DNA of 64,000 nucleotides from an uncultured Porphyromonadaceae bacterium (GTDB lineage Bacteria > Bacteroidota > Bacteroidia > Bacteroidales > Muribaculaceae), in NCBI GenBank assembly GCA_946414395.1, contig CAMKOE010000006.1:1-64000 (forward strand). The letters are read 5' to 3'. Each line of letters starts with the position of its first letter. Position 1 is the stretch's first letter. Of the stretch, positions 15,895 through 24,329 are shown piece after piece. The translations under genes and the position numbers were made by a program. A model generated the notes under the pieces. The model was not told the origin of the DNA, searched no databases, and saw only the letters and a list, made by a program, of their open reading frames with translations.

Positions 15895-16773
15895 TTACTT
15901 GGCGGGACGGGGAGGCATCTGGGGACGCTTGGGCTGCTCAGACTTCTCCTGAACGCCGAGGGTCTCGATGTCAAAAATCAGGGTCTCGTTGGGCTCGATG
16001 CCGCGGTTACCCTGGGGACCGTAAGCGAGTTCACCGGGGATGACAACGGTAACCTTGCTACCGGGCTTCATGAGTTGGATCATCTCGGAGAAGCCGGGGA
16101 TGACTTGCTTGAGGTTGAAGGGCACGGGGTTCTCACCGCTCTTGTCAAACTCCTCACCATTGAGGTGACGGCCAACGTAGTTCACCTTAACGACGTCGCT
16201 GTCGCTGAAGTTCTTGCCTTCACCAGCCTCAATCACCTTGTAGGCGATGCCGCTCTTGGTGAAAGTGTAACTCTTGTCGTTTTTCAGTTTTGCCATGTAC
16301 TCCTCACCGGCCTTCTTGTTGGCGATGGCCTTGGGAGACTGCTCCATAGCCTTGTTCAGCAGGGGCTCAATCTTGCTCTGCAGTGCCATCATGTCTTCCT
16401 GACCCATGGGGGTGGTCTTCATGATAGCCTCGCGCAGGTGCTTCATGAAGAGGCTCTTGTTGATGGGCATGCCACACTGCTGCTCGATGCCGGCATACAG
16501 TTGGGCAATCTGCATACCCATCTGCAGACCTGCCATGAAGTTCTTGCTGGTGTCGGCGTTGGCGATGTACTCCATGCCCTTGAGGGCCTGCTCCATGTTG
16601 ATGGTGGAGTCCATGCCGCGCAACTGCTGGCCCATGCCAGCACCGTAGAGGTCACCAAATGCCATGCTCAACGAGTCCATAGCCTCGCTGCTGCCGCTGG
16701 CACCCTTGCTGTTGCAGCCAACGAAACCAACGGTCAACAGACCGGCTGCTGCAATTGCTAAAATCTTCTTCAT
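15895..16773 (-). CDS. FKBP-type prolyl isomerase, lipoprotein with long N-terminal domain
   Basis: This 292-residue protein begins with a lipoprotein signal (lipobox VGFVGC, Cys20). The middle (about 30-165) is a helical FkpA/Mip-like N-terminal domain that normally makes a dimer. The FKBP domain spans about 170-275 (VKVNYVGRHLNGEEFDKS, VIPGFSEMIQLMKPGSKV, IPGELAYGP). The tail is rich in Pro, Lys and Arg. It should speed prolyl turns and act as a chaperone in the periplasm or at a membrane surface. Third gene of a run of three FKBP genes on the minus strand with gaps of 45 and 59 bases, and a terminator after it. Confidence 0.93.
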   Translation of the reverse strand: MKKILAIAAAGLLTVGFVGCNSKGASGSSEAMDSLSMAFGDLYGAGMGQQLRGMDSTINMEQALKGMEYIANADTSKNFMAGLQMGMQIAQLYAGIEQQCGMPINKSLFMKHLREAIMKTTPMGQEDMMALQSKIEPLLNKAMEQSPKAIANKKAGEEYMAKLKNDKSYTFTKSGIAYKVIEAGEGKNFSDSDVVKVNYVGRHLNGEEFDKSGENPVPFNLKQVIPGFSEMIQLMKPGSKVTVVIPGELAYGPQGNRGIEPNETLIFDIETLGVQEKSEQPKRPQMPPRPAK

Positions 16774-16832
16774 AATAATAAAACTAGTTTTTTAAAAATG
16801 AATTGGTTGAATGTTGTTATAAAAAGTTTTGT

Positions 16833-17360
16833 TTAGTTCTTCTTTGTCACCTTGATCAACTCCACGTCAAAAATCAGCGTCGAGTTGGGCAGGATCTTGT
16901 CGCCGGCGCCCTTGGAACCATAGGCCAGTTCGCTGGGAATGAACAGGCGGTACTGTGAGCCCTCGCTCATGAGTTGCAGGCCCTCGGTCCAGCCGGGGAT
17001 GACTGAGTTGAGAGAGAATGTGGCGGGCTCGCCGCGCTCGACACTGCTGTCAAACACGGTTCCGTCAAGCAACTTGCCCGTGTAATGCACGGTCACTGTG
17101 TCCTCGGCTGCCGGTTTAGCGCCGGTTCCCTCTTTCAGTACCATATACTGCAAGCCGCTGGCGGTCTGTACCACACTGTCGTTCTTGGCGTTCTGCTCCA
17201 TGAACTCGCGGCCCACGGTCTTGTTGTCCTTGATCTGCTGGCCATAGTCGGGTGTGGTCTCCTCGGTCGTCTCGCTGCTCGACGACGTGCTGCTGTTGCA
17301 ACTTGCTATGCCCGTCATGAGCAGGGCTGCCATAGCCATCATTAATACCTTCTTCATCAT
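16833..17360 (-). CDS. FKBP-type prolyl isomerase, short lipoprotein
   Basis: This 175-residue protein has a lipoprotein signal (lipobox TGIASC, Cys20), a Ser/Thr-rich linker, a short helical stretch (about 38-65, GREFMEQNAKND) and one FKBP domain (about 68-172) with VHYTGKLLDGTVFDSSVERG, VIPGWTEGLQLM and IPSELAYGSKGAG. It should be a surface or periplasmic prolyl isomerase. The FKBP domain is very close to that of the cytosolic-type paralogue just upstream (17406-17993), which suggests local duplication followed by addition of a lipoprotein leader. Confidence 0.93.
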   Translation of the reverse strand: MMKKVLMMAMAALLMTGIASCNSSTSSSSETTEETTPDYGQQIKDNKTVGREFMEQNAKNDSVVQTASGLQYMVLKEGTGAKPAAEDTVTVHYTGKLLDGTVFDSSVERGEPATFSLNSVIPGWTEGLQLMSEGSQYRLFIPSELAYGSKGAGDKILPNSTLIFDVELIKVTKKN

Positions 17361-17405
17361 GTTGACAAAAAGTTAGAAAATGCTTGTCACGATATGATTT
17401 CTTGC

Positions 17406-17993
17406 TTATTTCTTCTCGACCTTGATCAACTGCACGTCAAAGATGAGCGTGGAGTTGGGCTGGATGGGACCGGTGCCGTGGGGGCCGTAGGCAAGGTTGG
17501 AGGGGATGAACAGCCTGTAGGCAGCACCCTCGCGCATCAGTTGCAGGCCCTCGACCCAACCGGGGATGACCTGACCGACTGCAAACGTAGCGGGCTCGCC
17601 ACGCTCAACACTGCTGTCAAACACTGTGCCGTCGATCAACTTGCCGGTATAGTGAACGGTCACAACGTCGTTGGGACCGGGCTGGAGGCCGTCGCCCTCT
17701 TTCACGACCTGATACTGCAGGCCGCTATCGGTGACCTTGACGCCCTCGACGCTCTTGTTATTCTCCAGAAATTCGCGTCCCAGGCGTTCGTTCTGCTCGG
17801 CGCCTTCCTTCTCGAGATTGGTGAAAAATTCGGTGACAATCTGCTTGGCCTCGTCAAATGTCATCTTCTGCTCCGCGCCTTCAAAGATGGCCCTCAAGCC
17901 GTCAGCAAAATCGTTGATATCCAGTTTCTTGATGCCCGAGCCGATGAAGTTTCCACCCATGCTCAAGCCTAATGCATAACTCAATTTATCCAT
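17406..17993 (-). CDS. FKBP-type prolyl isomerase without signal peptide
   Basis: This 195-residue protein has a FkpA-type helical N-terminal domain (about 1-85, KLSYALGLSMGGNFIGSGIK) and a C-terminal FKBP domain (about 90-195) with VHYTGKLIDGTVFDSSVERG and IPSNLAYGPHGTG. No signal peptide or lipobox is seen, so it probably works in the cytosol. The frame stays open 12 codons further upstream, but there the -7 box TATCTTTG (18034-18027) overlaps it, which favours the ATG at 17993. It is first in the run of three FKBP genes. Confidence 0.93.
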   Translation of the reverse strand: MDKLSYALGLSMGGNFIGSGIKKLDINDFADGLRAIFEGAEQKMTFDEAKQIVTEFFTNLEKEGAEQNERLGREFLENNKSVEGVKVTDSGLQYQVVKEGDGLQPGPNDVVTVHYTGKLIDGTVFDSSVERGEPATFAVGQVIPGWVEGLQLMREGAAYRLFIPSNLAYGPHGTGPIQPNSTLIFDVQLIKVEKK

Positions 17994-18026
17994 TGAAAAA
18001 TCCTTCTTTTTATGTAAAAAACGGTG

Positions 18027-18034
18027 CAAAGATA
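18027..18034 (-). promoter_or_regulatory. -7 box of the FKBP cluster
   Basis: TATCTTTG on the minus strand, 33 bases before the chosen ATG at 17993. No good -33 box is seen at the expected distance. Confidence 0.55.
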
Positions 18035-18077
18035 GTGATTTCCTTGATTAGGGTGCACGTTTTTAGAGAATTTTTAC

Positions 18078-18085
18078 TATTTTTG
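18078..18085 (+). promoter_or_regulatory. -7 box of the sirtuin gene
   Basis: TATTTTTG lies 32 bases before the first ATG at 18118. No convincing -33 box is visible, so this is a weaker call than the other promoters. Confidence 0.5.
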
Positions 18086-18117
18086 CTTTCACATTATTTT
18101 ATAGAACCAATAAACCG

Positions 18118-18828
18118 ATGACTATGAGCAAGAAGAAATTAGTGATTTCGTCAGGCGCGGGTATCAGCGCCGAGAGCGGCATCAAGACTTTCCGTGATGC
18201 CGACGGCCTGTGGGAAAACTATCCCGTGATGGATGTCGCGAGCCATGAGGGTTTCCTGCGCAACCCTGCATTGATCCATAAGTTCTATAACGAGCGCCGC
18301 CTGCAACTGCAGGGCGCCCAACCCAATGCCGCCCACCTGGGACTGGTTGAACTCGAGAAGGACTTTGACGTCCGCGTGATTACCCAGAATGTCGATGACC
18401 TGCATGAACGTGCGGGCAGTGCCAGTGTGCTGCACCTGCATGGCGAGTTGATGAAGGTGCGCTCCCTGCGCCGTGAGGACCGCCTTTACACCTTGCCCTG
18501 TGACCAGTTGAGCGACAAGGGACTGGAAACCAGTGTTGACACGCGTGACCCCTATGATGACCCCGTGCGTCCCCACATCGTGTTCTTTGGTGAGGCTGTA
18601 CCCAACATGGAGGCTGCTGCCCAGTTGGCCCATGATGCCGACATCTTTGTCGTCATCGGCACCTCGCTGGTGGTCTATCCCGCAGCCGCGCTCATCCAGT
18701 ATGTCAAGCGCGGTGTGCCCATCTATTACATCGACCCCAAGCCTGCCGCAGTGCCCGACTGGGTGCATGTGATCCAGAAGCCTGCCACCCAGGGCGTTGC
18801 CGACCTGATCGACATCCTGCGCGGCTAG
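18118..18828 (+). CDS. cobB: Sirtuin, NAD-dependent protein deacylase
   Basis: This 236-residue protein removes acyl groups from lysines and uses NAD+. The NAD-binding GAGISAESGI (13-22), TQNVDDLHERAG (89-100) and the catalytic His108 in HLHGE are present. Tyr57 and Arg60 (FYNERR) match the Tyr-x-x-Arg pair that makes SIRT5 and E. coli CobB act on succinyl and malonyl lysine, so desuccinylation is likely. The usual four zinc-binding cysteines are absent: the protein has one cysteine (128). The start may be the ATG at 18124. The AlkZ-like gene follows 19 bases later. Confidence 0.92.
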   Translation: MTMSKKKLVISSGAGISAESGIKTFRDADGLWENYPVMDVASHEGFLRNPALIHKFYNERRLQLQGAQPNAAHLGLVELEKDFDVRVITQNVDDLHERAGSASVLHLHGELMKVRSLRREDRLYTLPCDQLSDKGLETSVDTRDPYDDPVRPHIVFFGEAVPNMEAAAQLAHDADIFVVIGTSLVVYPAAALIQYVKRGVPIYYIDPKPAAVPDWVHVIQKPATQGVADLIDILRG

Positions 18829-18847
18829 CACACATTCCCGGTGACTG

Positions 18848-19882
18848 ATGAACCCGATAGCCACCAGACTGCTCAACCAGCAACTCATCAGCCCGCAATT
18901 CAGCGACCCGGCCGATGTGGTCCGCCACATGGGTGCCATTCAGGCCCAGGAGTACCGCATGATGCGCTGGGCCGTGGCGATGCGCACCCGCAGGCCGTCG
19001 TCGCGGGCCTTCAAGCGCGCCTTTGATAGCGGGCAGATCGTCAGGTTGCACCTGTTGAGGGGCACCTGGCAACTCGTGGCGGCCGAGGATTACTGGCCGC
19101 TGCTGCAGTTGTGTGCACCCAGGGCAAGAGCCGTGATCCATGGCTGGATGCGTGCTTCGGGTGTCAGCATCGAGGATGAGGAGTTGATGACCGTTCGCGA
19201 CGTCCTTCTACTCACAGCAGCCGACAAGGGCAGTGCCGTCAAGGAGGATTTCGTACAAGCCTTGAAGGAAAAAGGCGTCAGCATGGACGACCACCGCCTG
19301 TCCTACCACCTGCGCATGGCCGAGTTGTCCGGCTCCCTGTGCAGCGGCGACTTGCTGCCCATGAAGGCAACTTATTCGCTCGCCGACACTAAGGTTGGCC
19401 ACAAAACCGACTGTGACCGTGACGAGTCCTTGCTGACGTTGACGCGCAAGTATTTCCAGAGCCGCCAGCCCGCGACACTTGAGGACTTCGTGTGGTGGTC
19501 AGGGCTGGGCATCGGCGACTGCCGCCGTGGCATCGCTCTCGCGGGTGATGCTATCCATGCAGTGAAGTGGAAAGGGCGGATTTTCTATGTGACCGATGAC
19601 TGCCGCACTCGTGGTTTCCGCAGGGGACGTTATCTGTTGATTCCACCCTATGATGAATACCTCATCGGTTACAAGAGCCGTGACATCGTGCTCTCGACCG
19701 ATCACCGTCACCGTGCCCACAACAACAGCGGCATCTTCCAGCCCATCGTTGCCCATGATGGTGTCATCTGCGGCAACTGGGCTCCTTTCAAGGATGATCA
19801 CCAAGTCGATTTCTTCATGGGCACCCATGACACCGACCTGCAGGCCGAATGGTCGCGATACCGGAAATTCCTAGAGAAGTGA
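18848..19882 (+). CDS. AlkZ-like winged-helix DNA-binding protein (HTH_42 family)
   Basis: This 344-residue protein belongs to the family of AlkZ/YcaQ DNA glycosylases, which unhook interstrand crosslinks and remove bulky alkylated bases. It has the QxQ motif in GAIQAQEYRMMRWA (about 30-43), LLRGTWQLVAAEDYW (about 58-72) and the late conserved PPYDEYLIGYKSR (about 270). The exact substrate of this subgroup (AlkZ-like, AZL) varies, and I cannot place it more closely. It is probably co-transcribed with the sirtuin gene (gap 19 bases). The 206 bases after it hold no gene I can see. Confidence 0.82.
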   Translation: MNPIATRLLNQQLISPQFSDPADVVRHMGAIQAQEYRMMRWAVAMRTRRPSSRAFKRAFDSGQIVRLHLLRGTWQLVAAEDYWPLLQLCAPRARAVIHGWMRASGVSIEDEELMTVRDVLLLTAADKGSAVKEDFVQALKEKGVSMDDHRLSYHLRMAELSGSLCSGDLLPMKATYSLADTKVGHKTDCDRDESLLTLTRKYFQSRQPATLEDFVWWSGLGIGDCRRGIALAGDAIHAVKWKGRIFYVTDDCRTRGFRRGRYLLIPPYDEYLIGYKSRDIVLSTDHRHRAHNNSGIFQPIVAHDGVICGNWAPFKDDHQVDFFMGTHDTDLQAEWSRYRKFLEK

Positions 19883-20088
19883 AAGGATTACCCTGATGCT
19901 GATAATACTTGACCCCAATATCCTTTTTCTGAAAAAACCGCACTTCCTCTCGATAACTTTTAGGCTGAAGCATGCAACTTACTGGGCGCTGTGAACGTCT
20001 CAACAGTGTGGAGGATACTTTTTTTTCAGTCGCTTGTAATCTTTTGGCATTTCTTGCGACTAATGGGATGAAGGACTGACTTTCAACA

Positions 20089-20580
20089 ATGGATGCTAAG
20101 AAGATAGAGAACGATTTCCTGGACTTGATCAAGGAACAGAAGCGCACCATCTACAAGGTGTGTTACGTCTATGCCAAAGACCGGGATAACCTCAATGACC
20201 TGTTCCAGGAGGTAGTGTTAAACATGTGGAAAGGCTTCCCACGTTATCGTGGTGACGGTAAGGCCGCGACATGGGTTTACCGCATCGCCATGAATACCTG
20301 TATCACCTTCCTGCGGCGTTCAGGCACTCGCCCCTCAACGGTCCCAATCACAGCCGATGTGGCAGATAGTCTGATTGAGGAAGAGGGCAAAACAGGCCAA
20401 CTGCGGGAACTCTATAGCCTCATCAACCAACTGGGAAAATTGGAGCGCGCGCTGATTCTCCTATGGCTTGAAGAGCGCAGTTACCAGGAGATGGCCGATA
20501 TCTTGGGAATATCTAAAACCAATGTCGCAGTGAAACTCACTCGTGTCAAGGATAAACTAAGAAAAATGTCTAACAGTTAA
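20089..20580 (+). CDS. ECF sigma factor
   Basis: This 163-residue sigma-70 family protein has region 2 (about 12-80, DLFQEVVLNMWKGF, TWVYRIAMNTCI) and region 4 (about 108-160, RSYQEMADILGISKTNVAVK). It is a close relative of the factor at 59-532. The genes that follow on the same strand code for two membrane proteins and a transglutaminase-like protein, with gaps of 17, 0 and 27 bases, so they look like one operon. There is no FecR-type anti-sigma gene; the first membrane protein may hold that role. Confidence 0.93.
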   Translation: MDAKKIENDFLDLIKEQKRTIYKVCYVYAKDRDNLNDLFQEVVLNMWKGFPRYRGDGKAATWVYRIAMNTCITFLRRSGTRPSTVPITADVADSLIEEEGKTGQLRELYSLINQLGKLERALILLWLEERSYQEMADILGISKTNVAVKLTRVKDKLRKMSNS

Positions 20581-20597
20581 AAAAACATCAACGCGAT

Positions 20598-21209
20598 ATG
20601 GAACTTGACGAATTAAAAGCCAGTTGGAACGCACTTAACAACCGCTTGGTTCAGAGCGAAGTAGTCAACCTGCGCATGGTGCGCGAATTGATTGCCAAGA
20701 AGACCCGCTCGGCATTTGACGGTGTGTGTCGGCACAACTATTACAACCTTATCGTATGCATCCTCATTATTTGTGTGGTCTTCCCCTATGTGTACATGAA
20801 CACGCCCATCAGGGCGTTCTCATTTGTGATCGTTGAGGTCGCCATGGTGATAGGGCTCATTCCCCAGATTATGAAATTATCCTTGTTGTCGCAGTTCAAT
20901 CTGGAAGGAAAATGCTGCAATGAACTCATGGGCCTGGTGTTGCGCTACAAGAAGGTTTGCCATCAAGAGGTGATTTGGGGTATTGGCGAGGTCACATTTG
21001 CCATGATTGCCTTCTACATTTCGGAACTCGTCTTTAACGATCAGGTGAATTATGGCTTCAGCATGAAGGTGTTGCTGCCGTTAGGACTGTCTGTGTTGAC
21101 TTTTTGCCTCAGTTATATGCTGGCGTTGTGGATGCGTCGTCACCATGCCCAACAATTGCTGGAGATAGAACAGGGATTGGAAGAATTAAAGGAATTTGAA
21201 AACCAATAA
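20598..21209 (+). CDS. Four-segment membrane protein linked to the ECF sigma factor
   Basis: This 203-residue protein starts with a soluble helix (MELDELKASWNALNNRL), then has about four membrane segments (around residues 48-68, 72-95, 115-140 and 148-175) and a helical Glu-rich tail. Proteins that start MELDELKxxW are often found right after ECF sigma genes in Bacteroidota, and I infer a role as a membrane partner of the sigma factor, possibly its anti-sigma factor. There is no enzyme motif. The next gene starts directly after its stop codon. Confidence 0.72.
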   Translation: MELDELKASWNALNNRLVQSEVVNLRMVRELIAKKTRSAFDGVCRHNYYNLIVCILIICVVFPYVYMNTPIRAFSFVIVEVAMVIGLIPQIMKLSLLSQFNLEGKCCNELMGLVLRYKKVCHQEVIWGIGEVTFAMIAFYISELVFNDQVNYGFSMKVLLPLGLSVLTFCLSYMLALWMRRHHAQQLLEIEQGLEELKEFENQ

Positions 21210-21425
21210 ATGGAAAGAAACATGATGAAACTTAGAACAATTATCGGAATCGTATTTGTCTTGGCCAGTTTGCTCAAACTGGCAAGTATCTGGCACATCA
21301 TTCATTGGGCTTGGTTGGAACGTCCGCCTCAAGAGCCATGGGAACTGTACTTTGTGCCCGTTCTTTTTATCCTGATCGGAATCAACCTCATTTACGAGGG
21401 TATAAAGAGCAAGCGTGACAAGTGA
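21210..21425 (+). CDS. Small two-segment membrane protein
   Basis: This 71-residue protein has two hydrophobic segments (about 7-30 and 45-63) and a basic C-terminus (KSKRDK). The ATG directly follows the TAA of the previous gene, so translation is probably coupled; ATGs at 21222 and 21225 are also possible. I do not recognise a family. Position suggests a role in the same membrane complex as the preceding protein. Confidence 0.65.
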   Translation: MERNMMKLRTIIGIVFVLASLLKLASIWHIIHWAWLERPPQEPWELYFVPVLFILIGINLIYEGIKSKRDK

Positions 21426-21452
21426 TCTTTTAACCTAAAAGTAATAGAGACG

Positions 21453-22691
21453 ATGAAGGCTAGTAGTACTACAAGAAGTATCTTGATTTTGCTGTTTTTT
21501 CTATTATCAGCAATTGTGGCAGTTGAAGCCCAGGAACAACGCATGATGGAGTTTCAAGAGATGTTCTCCAAGTACCAGACACAGTACCGGCAATTGATGA
21601 AGAGCGGACAGCACAAGGATGCGGTTGTACCGTTGACAACCCTTGTCAGCCTCCTTGACACTACCACCATCCATCAGGTGACTCCAATTCCCGAGGCGGC
21701 CATCAGGGAACAGAAAGCGCTTCTGCTCTATGACCTGGCATGTTGTTATGCGTTACTGGGGCACAAGAAGCAGGCGCTGCTTGCGCTCGAGCACTCAGTG
21801 GAGGATGGTTATAAGGATTACAACAATATGGCGAACGACAATGACCTGCGCTCGTTGCTCAAGGACAAGAAATACCAGTCCTTGCTCGCTCAGGTCCAAG
21901 GCCGACAACCGATCCATGTGCTGAGGCATTCAGCGCCCTATGCCCGTGATGCCGAGAGGCTGAATGACGGCAAGCCGTTGTTCATCTATCAGCCCAAGGA
22001 GTCGATGAACCTGCGCGTGGTGCGCGAGTATTTCAACCTCGACTCTGTCGCGGGGACGGGCGATGAATTGTCCAGGATCATCAATCTGCTTCACTTCGCC
22101 CACGACAAGATCCGCCACGACGGCGGCAACCGGGCCTTTGTGGAAATGGACGCCATCGACATCTACAATTACTGCAAGGCAACGGGCAAGGGCGTGAACT
22201 GCCGCCAGTTGGCATTGTCACTCTGTGAAATGTACCTCTCGATGGGCATCCCCGCCCGCTATGTGACCTGCATGCCTGCCGACCCTAACGACTATGAGTG
22301 CCATGTCATCGACGCGGTGTGGTCCAGTGAGTTGCAGAAGTGGCTCTATATCGACCCCACGATGGATGCGTGGGTGACCGACGAGAACGGAACAATGCTC
22401 AGCATTGCCGAGGTGCGCGAGCGGTTGATCAATGATAAGCCCTTGTTGCTCTGCGAGACCGCCAACTGGAACCACGAGACCCCGCAGACCAAGGAGAATT
22501 ATCTGGATAATTACATGTCCAAGAATCTCTACTACTTTGTGTGCAAGCGGGTGAACCGCTTCAATGCCGAGAGTATGTATCGCGACTATGACCCCCGGGA
22601 TGACATCCAACTCGTGCCCGTGGGCTACGTCAGCGAGAGCCAGCACTGTGAAGCAACAACCGACCCCGATGTGTTTTGGGCAAAACCGTAA
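21453..22691 (+). CDS. Secreted transglutaminase-like protein with TPR-like N-terminus
   Basis: This 412-residue protein has a signal peptide (about 1-26), a helical TPR-like part (about 30-150, with LLYDLACCYALLGHKKQALL), and a transglutaminase-like fold (about 190-370). The catalytic triad is visible as Cys in GVNCRQLALSLC (about 249), His in YECHVIDAVW and Asp in YIDPTMDAWV. Such proteins may be proteases, amidases or crosslinking enzymes; I cannot say which. It is the last gene of the sigma operon before a GNAT gene that follows after 17 bases. Confidence 0.82.
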   Translation: MKASSTTRSILILLFFLLSAIVAVEAQEQRMMEFQEMFSKYQTQYRQLMKSGQHKDAVVPLTTLVSLLDTTTIHQVTPIPEAAIREQKALLLYDLACCYALLGHKKQALLALEHSVEDGYKDYNNMANDNDLRSLLKDKKYQSLLAQVQGRQPIHVLRHSAPYARDAERLNDGKPLFIYQPKESMNLRVVREYFNLDSVAGTGDELSRIINLLHFAHDKIRHDGGNRAFVEMDAIDIYNYCKATGKGVNCRQLALSLCEMYLSMGIPARYVTCMPADPNDYECHVIDAVWSSELQKWLYIDPTMDAWVTDENGTMLSIAEVRERLINDKPLLLCETANWNHETPQTKENYLDNYMSKNLYYFVCKRVNRFNAESMYRDYDPRDDIQLVPVGYVSESQHCEATTDPDVFWAKP

Positions 22692-22708
22692 CCACAGTTT
22701 AATGTACT

Positions 22709-23596
22709 ATGACAATCAGATTAGAGCAACCCCATGATTACCGCGAGGTGGAAAACCTCACCCGCGAGGCTTTCTGGAACGTTTATCGCCCGGGATGCAC
22801 CGAGCACTTCGTCCTCAACCAGTTTAGAGATAATCCCGACTTTATCCCTGAACTCGACCTGGTGATGGAGGAGGACGGGCGCATCATGGGCCACATCATG
22901 TTCTCCCGTGCTCAACTCGTCCAGGATGACGGCAGGCGTGTCCCGTCGTGGACGTTCGGGCCCATCAGCATCCACCCTGACTATAAGCGCCAGGGCTATG
23001 GCCTGAATCTTTTGAATTATGCGCTTGAGAAAGCCCGCGGGTTGGGCATAGGCTTCCTGTGCATGGAAGGTAACATCGACTTTTACCGTCACGCCGGTTT
23101 TGGCCTTGCCAGCCAACTGGGCATCCATTATCATGCCGAGCCTCGTGATGCGGTAGTTCCTTATTTCCTTGCCCTTGAACTCGTCCCAGGTTGGCTGCAT
23201 GATAACGGAGTGGCCGAGGCAACCTACCAGCCGCCTCCAGGCTACTTTGTTGCCGACGAGCATCCCGATGCTTTTGAGGCTTATGATGCGACATTTCCCA
23301 CCAAGGAGAAAGCCTTCAACGACGGCCAGTTACCCCAGTTTTGCCAGAGTTGCGGTATGCTCTTGACACGTCAGGAGGATTTTGGTGCCAATGCTGACGG
23401 TAGTACCAATTTTGACTATTGCCGTTACTGCTATCATGAGGGCGCTTTCCTTCAAGACCTCACCATGGACGGGATGATTGAACATTGTGCCCAGTTTGTT
23501 GACCAATTCAATAAGAATACAGGTCAGAACCTTACGCCTGAGGAGTATAAGGTGATGCTTCGCCAGTATTATCCCAACCTCAAGCGTTGGCGGTAA
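22709..23596 (+). CDS. GNAT acetyltransferase fused to a C-terminal zinc ribbon
   Basis: This 295-residue protein joins an N-terminal GNAT domain (about 1-165, with acetyl-CoA loop ISIHPDYKRQGYGLNLL) to a C-terminal zinc ribbon domain (about 208-295) with CQSCGMLL and YCRYCYHEG as the two Cys pairs, like the small 'putative zinc ribbon' proteins of Bacteroidota. The GNAT part should transfer an acetyl group to an amine on a small molecule or protein. The ribbon part is often a free-standing protein, so this is a fusion. It lies in a run of plus-strand genes. Confidence 0.85.
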   Translation: MTIRLEQPHDYREVENLTREAFWNVYRPGCTEHFVLNQFRDNPDFIPELDLVMEEDGRIMGHIMFSRAQLVQDDGRRVPSWTFGPISIHPDYKRQGYGLNLLNYALEKARGLGIGFLCMEGNIDFYRHAGFGLASQLGIHYHAEPRDAVVPYFLALELVPGWLHDNGVAEATYQPPPGYFVADEHPDAFEAYDATFPTKEKAFNDGQLPQFCQSCGMLLTRQEDFGANADGSTNFDYCRYCYHEGAFLQDLTMDGMIEHCAQFVDQFNKNTGQNLTPEEYKVMLRQYYPNLKRWR

Positions 23597-23623
23597 ATGC
23601 AAGTTACAAAAAAGTGAGTTTTG

Positions 23624-24247
23624 ATGAAAACTGAAGTCAATCCCAGCGAGACCAGCCGGGCTTATGCCTTCAACATGTGGATGAAGGCACCAATGCCTAT
23701 GGTGACTCTGCTCAAGTCGCTTGACGTGTCGCGATTGGTGAAAATCAGTCGCAAGCAGGGATTAAAGTTCAATATGCTCATGTGTTGGAGCATCGGCAAA
23801 GCCGCTAGCGGGATAAAGGAGTTTTATTTGTTGCCCGTTGATGGCAAACTGATGCAATATGACACGCTTGCTGTGAATACCATCGTCATCAATAGTCAAG
23901 GTGAAGTCAGTTCATGCGACATCCCGTTCTCGCATGATTTACAGGAGTTTAATCTCAATTATCAGCACCTGACACGTCAGGTGGCCGCAAATGGCGTCAA
24001 TCATGACCTGCCGGATAGCATGGTCATTGGAACTTCGGCCCTAGTGCAATGTGATATTGATGGGGCTATAGGAATGTATAGTGGTATCTTTAATAACCCC
24101 TTCCTGATATGGGGCAGGTACAAGAATCGCTGGCCAAAGAAGAAGACGCTCAAGATCTCCTTCCAATTTCACCACACTCAGATGGATGGTGCGCATGCGG
24201 CTCATTTCCTGAATGAATTGCAGCGGGCAATCAATTCGGTCAGATAG
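23624..24247 (+). CDS. Chloramphenicol acetyltransferase-like protein
   Basis: This 207-residue protein has the fold and length of the CAT family. The catalytic motif of CAT (HHxxxDGxH) is present near the end as HHTQMDGAHAAHF, with the catalytic His in the expected place. The N-terminal part (AYAFNMWMKAPMPMVTLL) and FNMLMCWSIGKAA also fit. Bacteroidales genomes hold many such paralogues whose substrate is unknown, so it should not be read as proof of chloramphenicol resistance. The frame begins with TTG at 23621, but the ATG at 23624 is the likely start. A strong terminator follows. Confidence 0.85.
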   Translation: MKTEVNPSETSRAYAFNMWMKAPMPMVTLLKSLDVSRLVKISRKQGLKFNMLMCWSIGKAASGIKEFYLLPVDGKLMQYDTLAVNTIVINSQGEVSSCDIPFSHDLQEFNLNYQHLTRQVAANGVNHDLPDSMVIGTSALVQCDIDGAIGMYSGIFNNPFLIWGRYKNRWPKKKTLKISFQFHHTQMDGAHAAHFLNELQRAINSVR

Positions 24248-24273
24248 TTAATGACATGTGCCCATAAAAATGA

Positions 24274-24310
24274 ACAAGGGACAACTCATATTGAAATTGT
24301 CCCTTGTTTT
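24274..24310. terminator. Terminator between convergent genes
   Basis: ACAAGGGACAA (24274-24284) pairs with TTGTCCCTTGT (24297-24307), followed by TTTTTGG on the plus strand. It ends the acetyltransferase run and may also act for the convergent lipoprotein gene. Confidence 0.88.
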
Positions 24311-24329
24311 TGGTGAAAATGAATGAGTT

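Noticed and set aside
23624..24247. Chloramphenicol resistance gene
   Set aside because: The CAT motif is present, but such paralogues are common chromosomal genes in Bacteroidales and no mobile context is seen, so only CAT-like is claimed.
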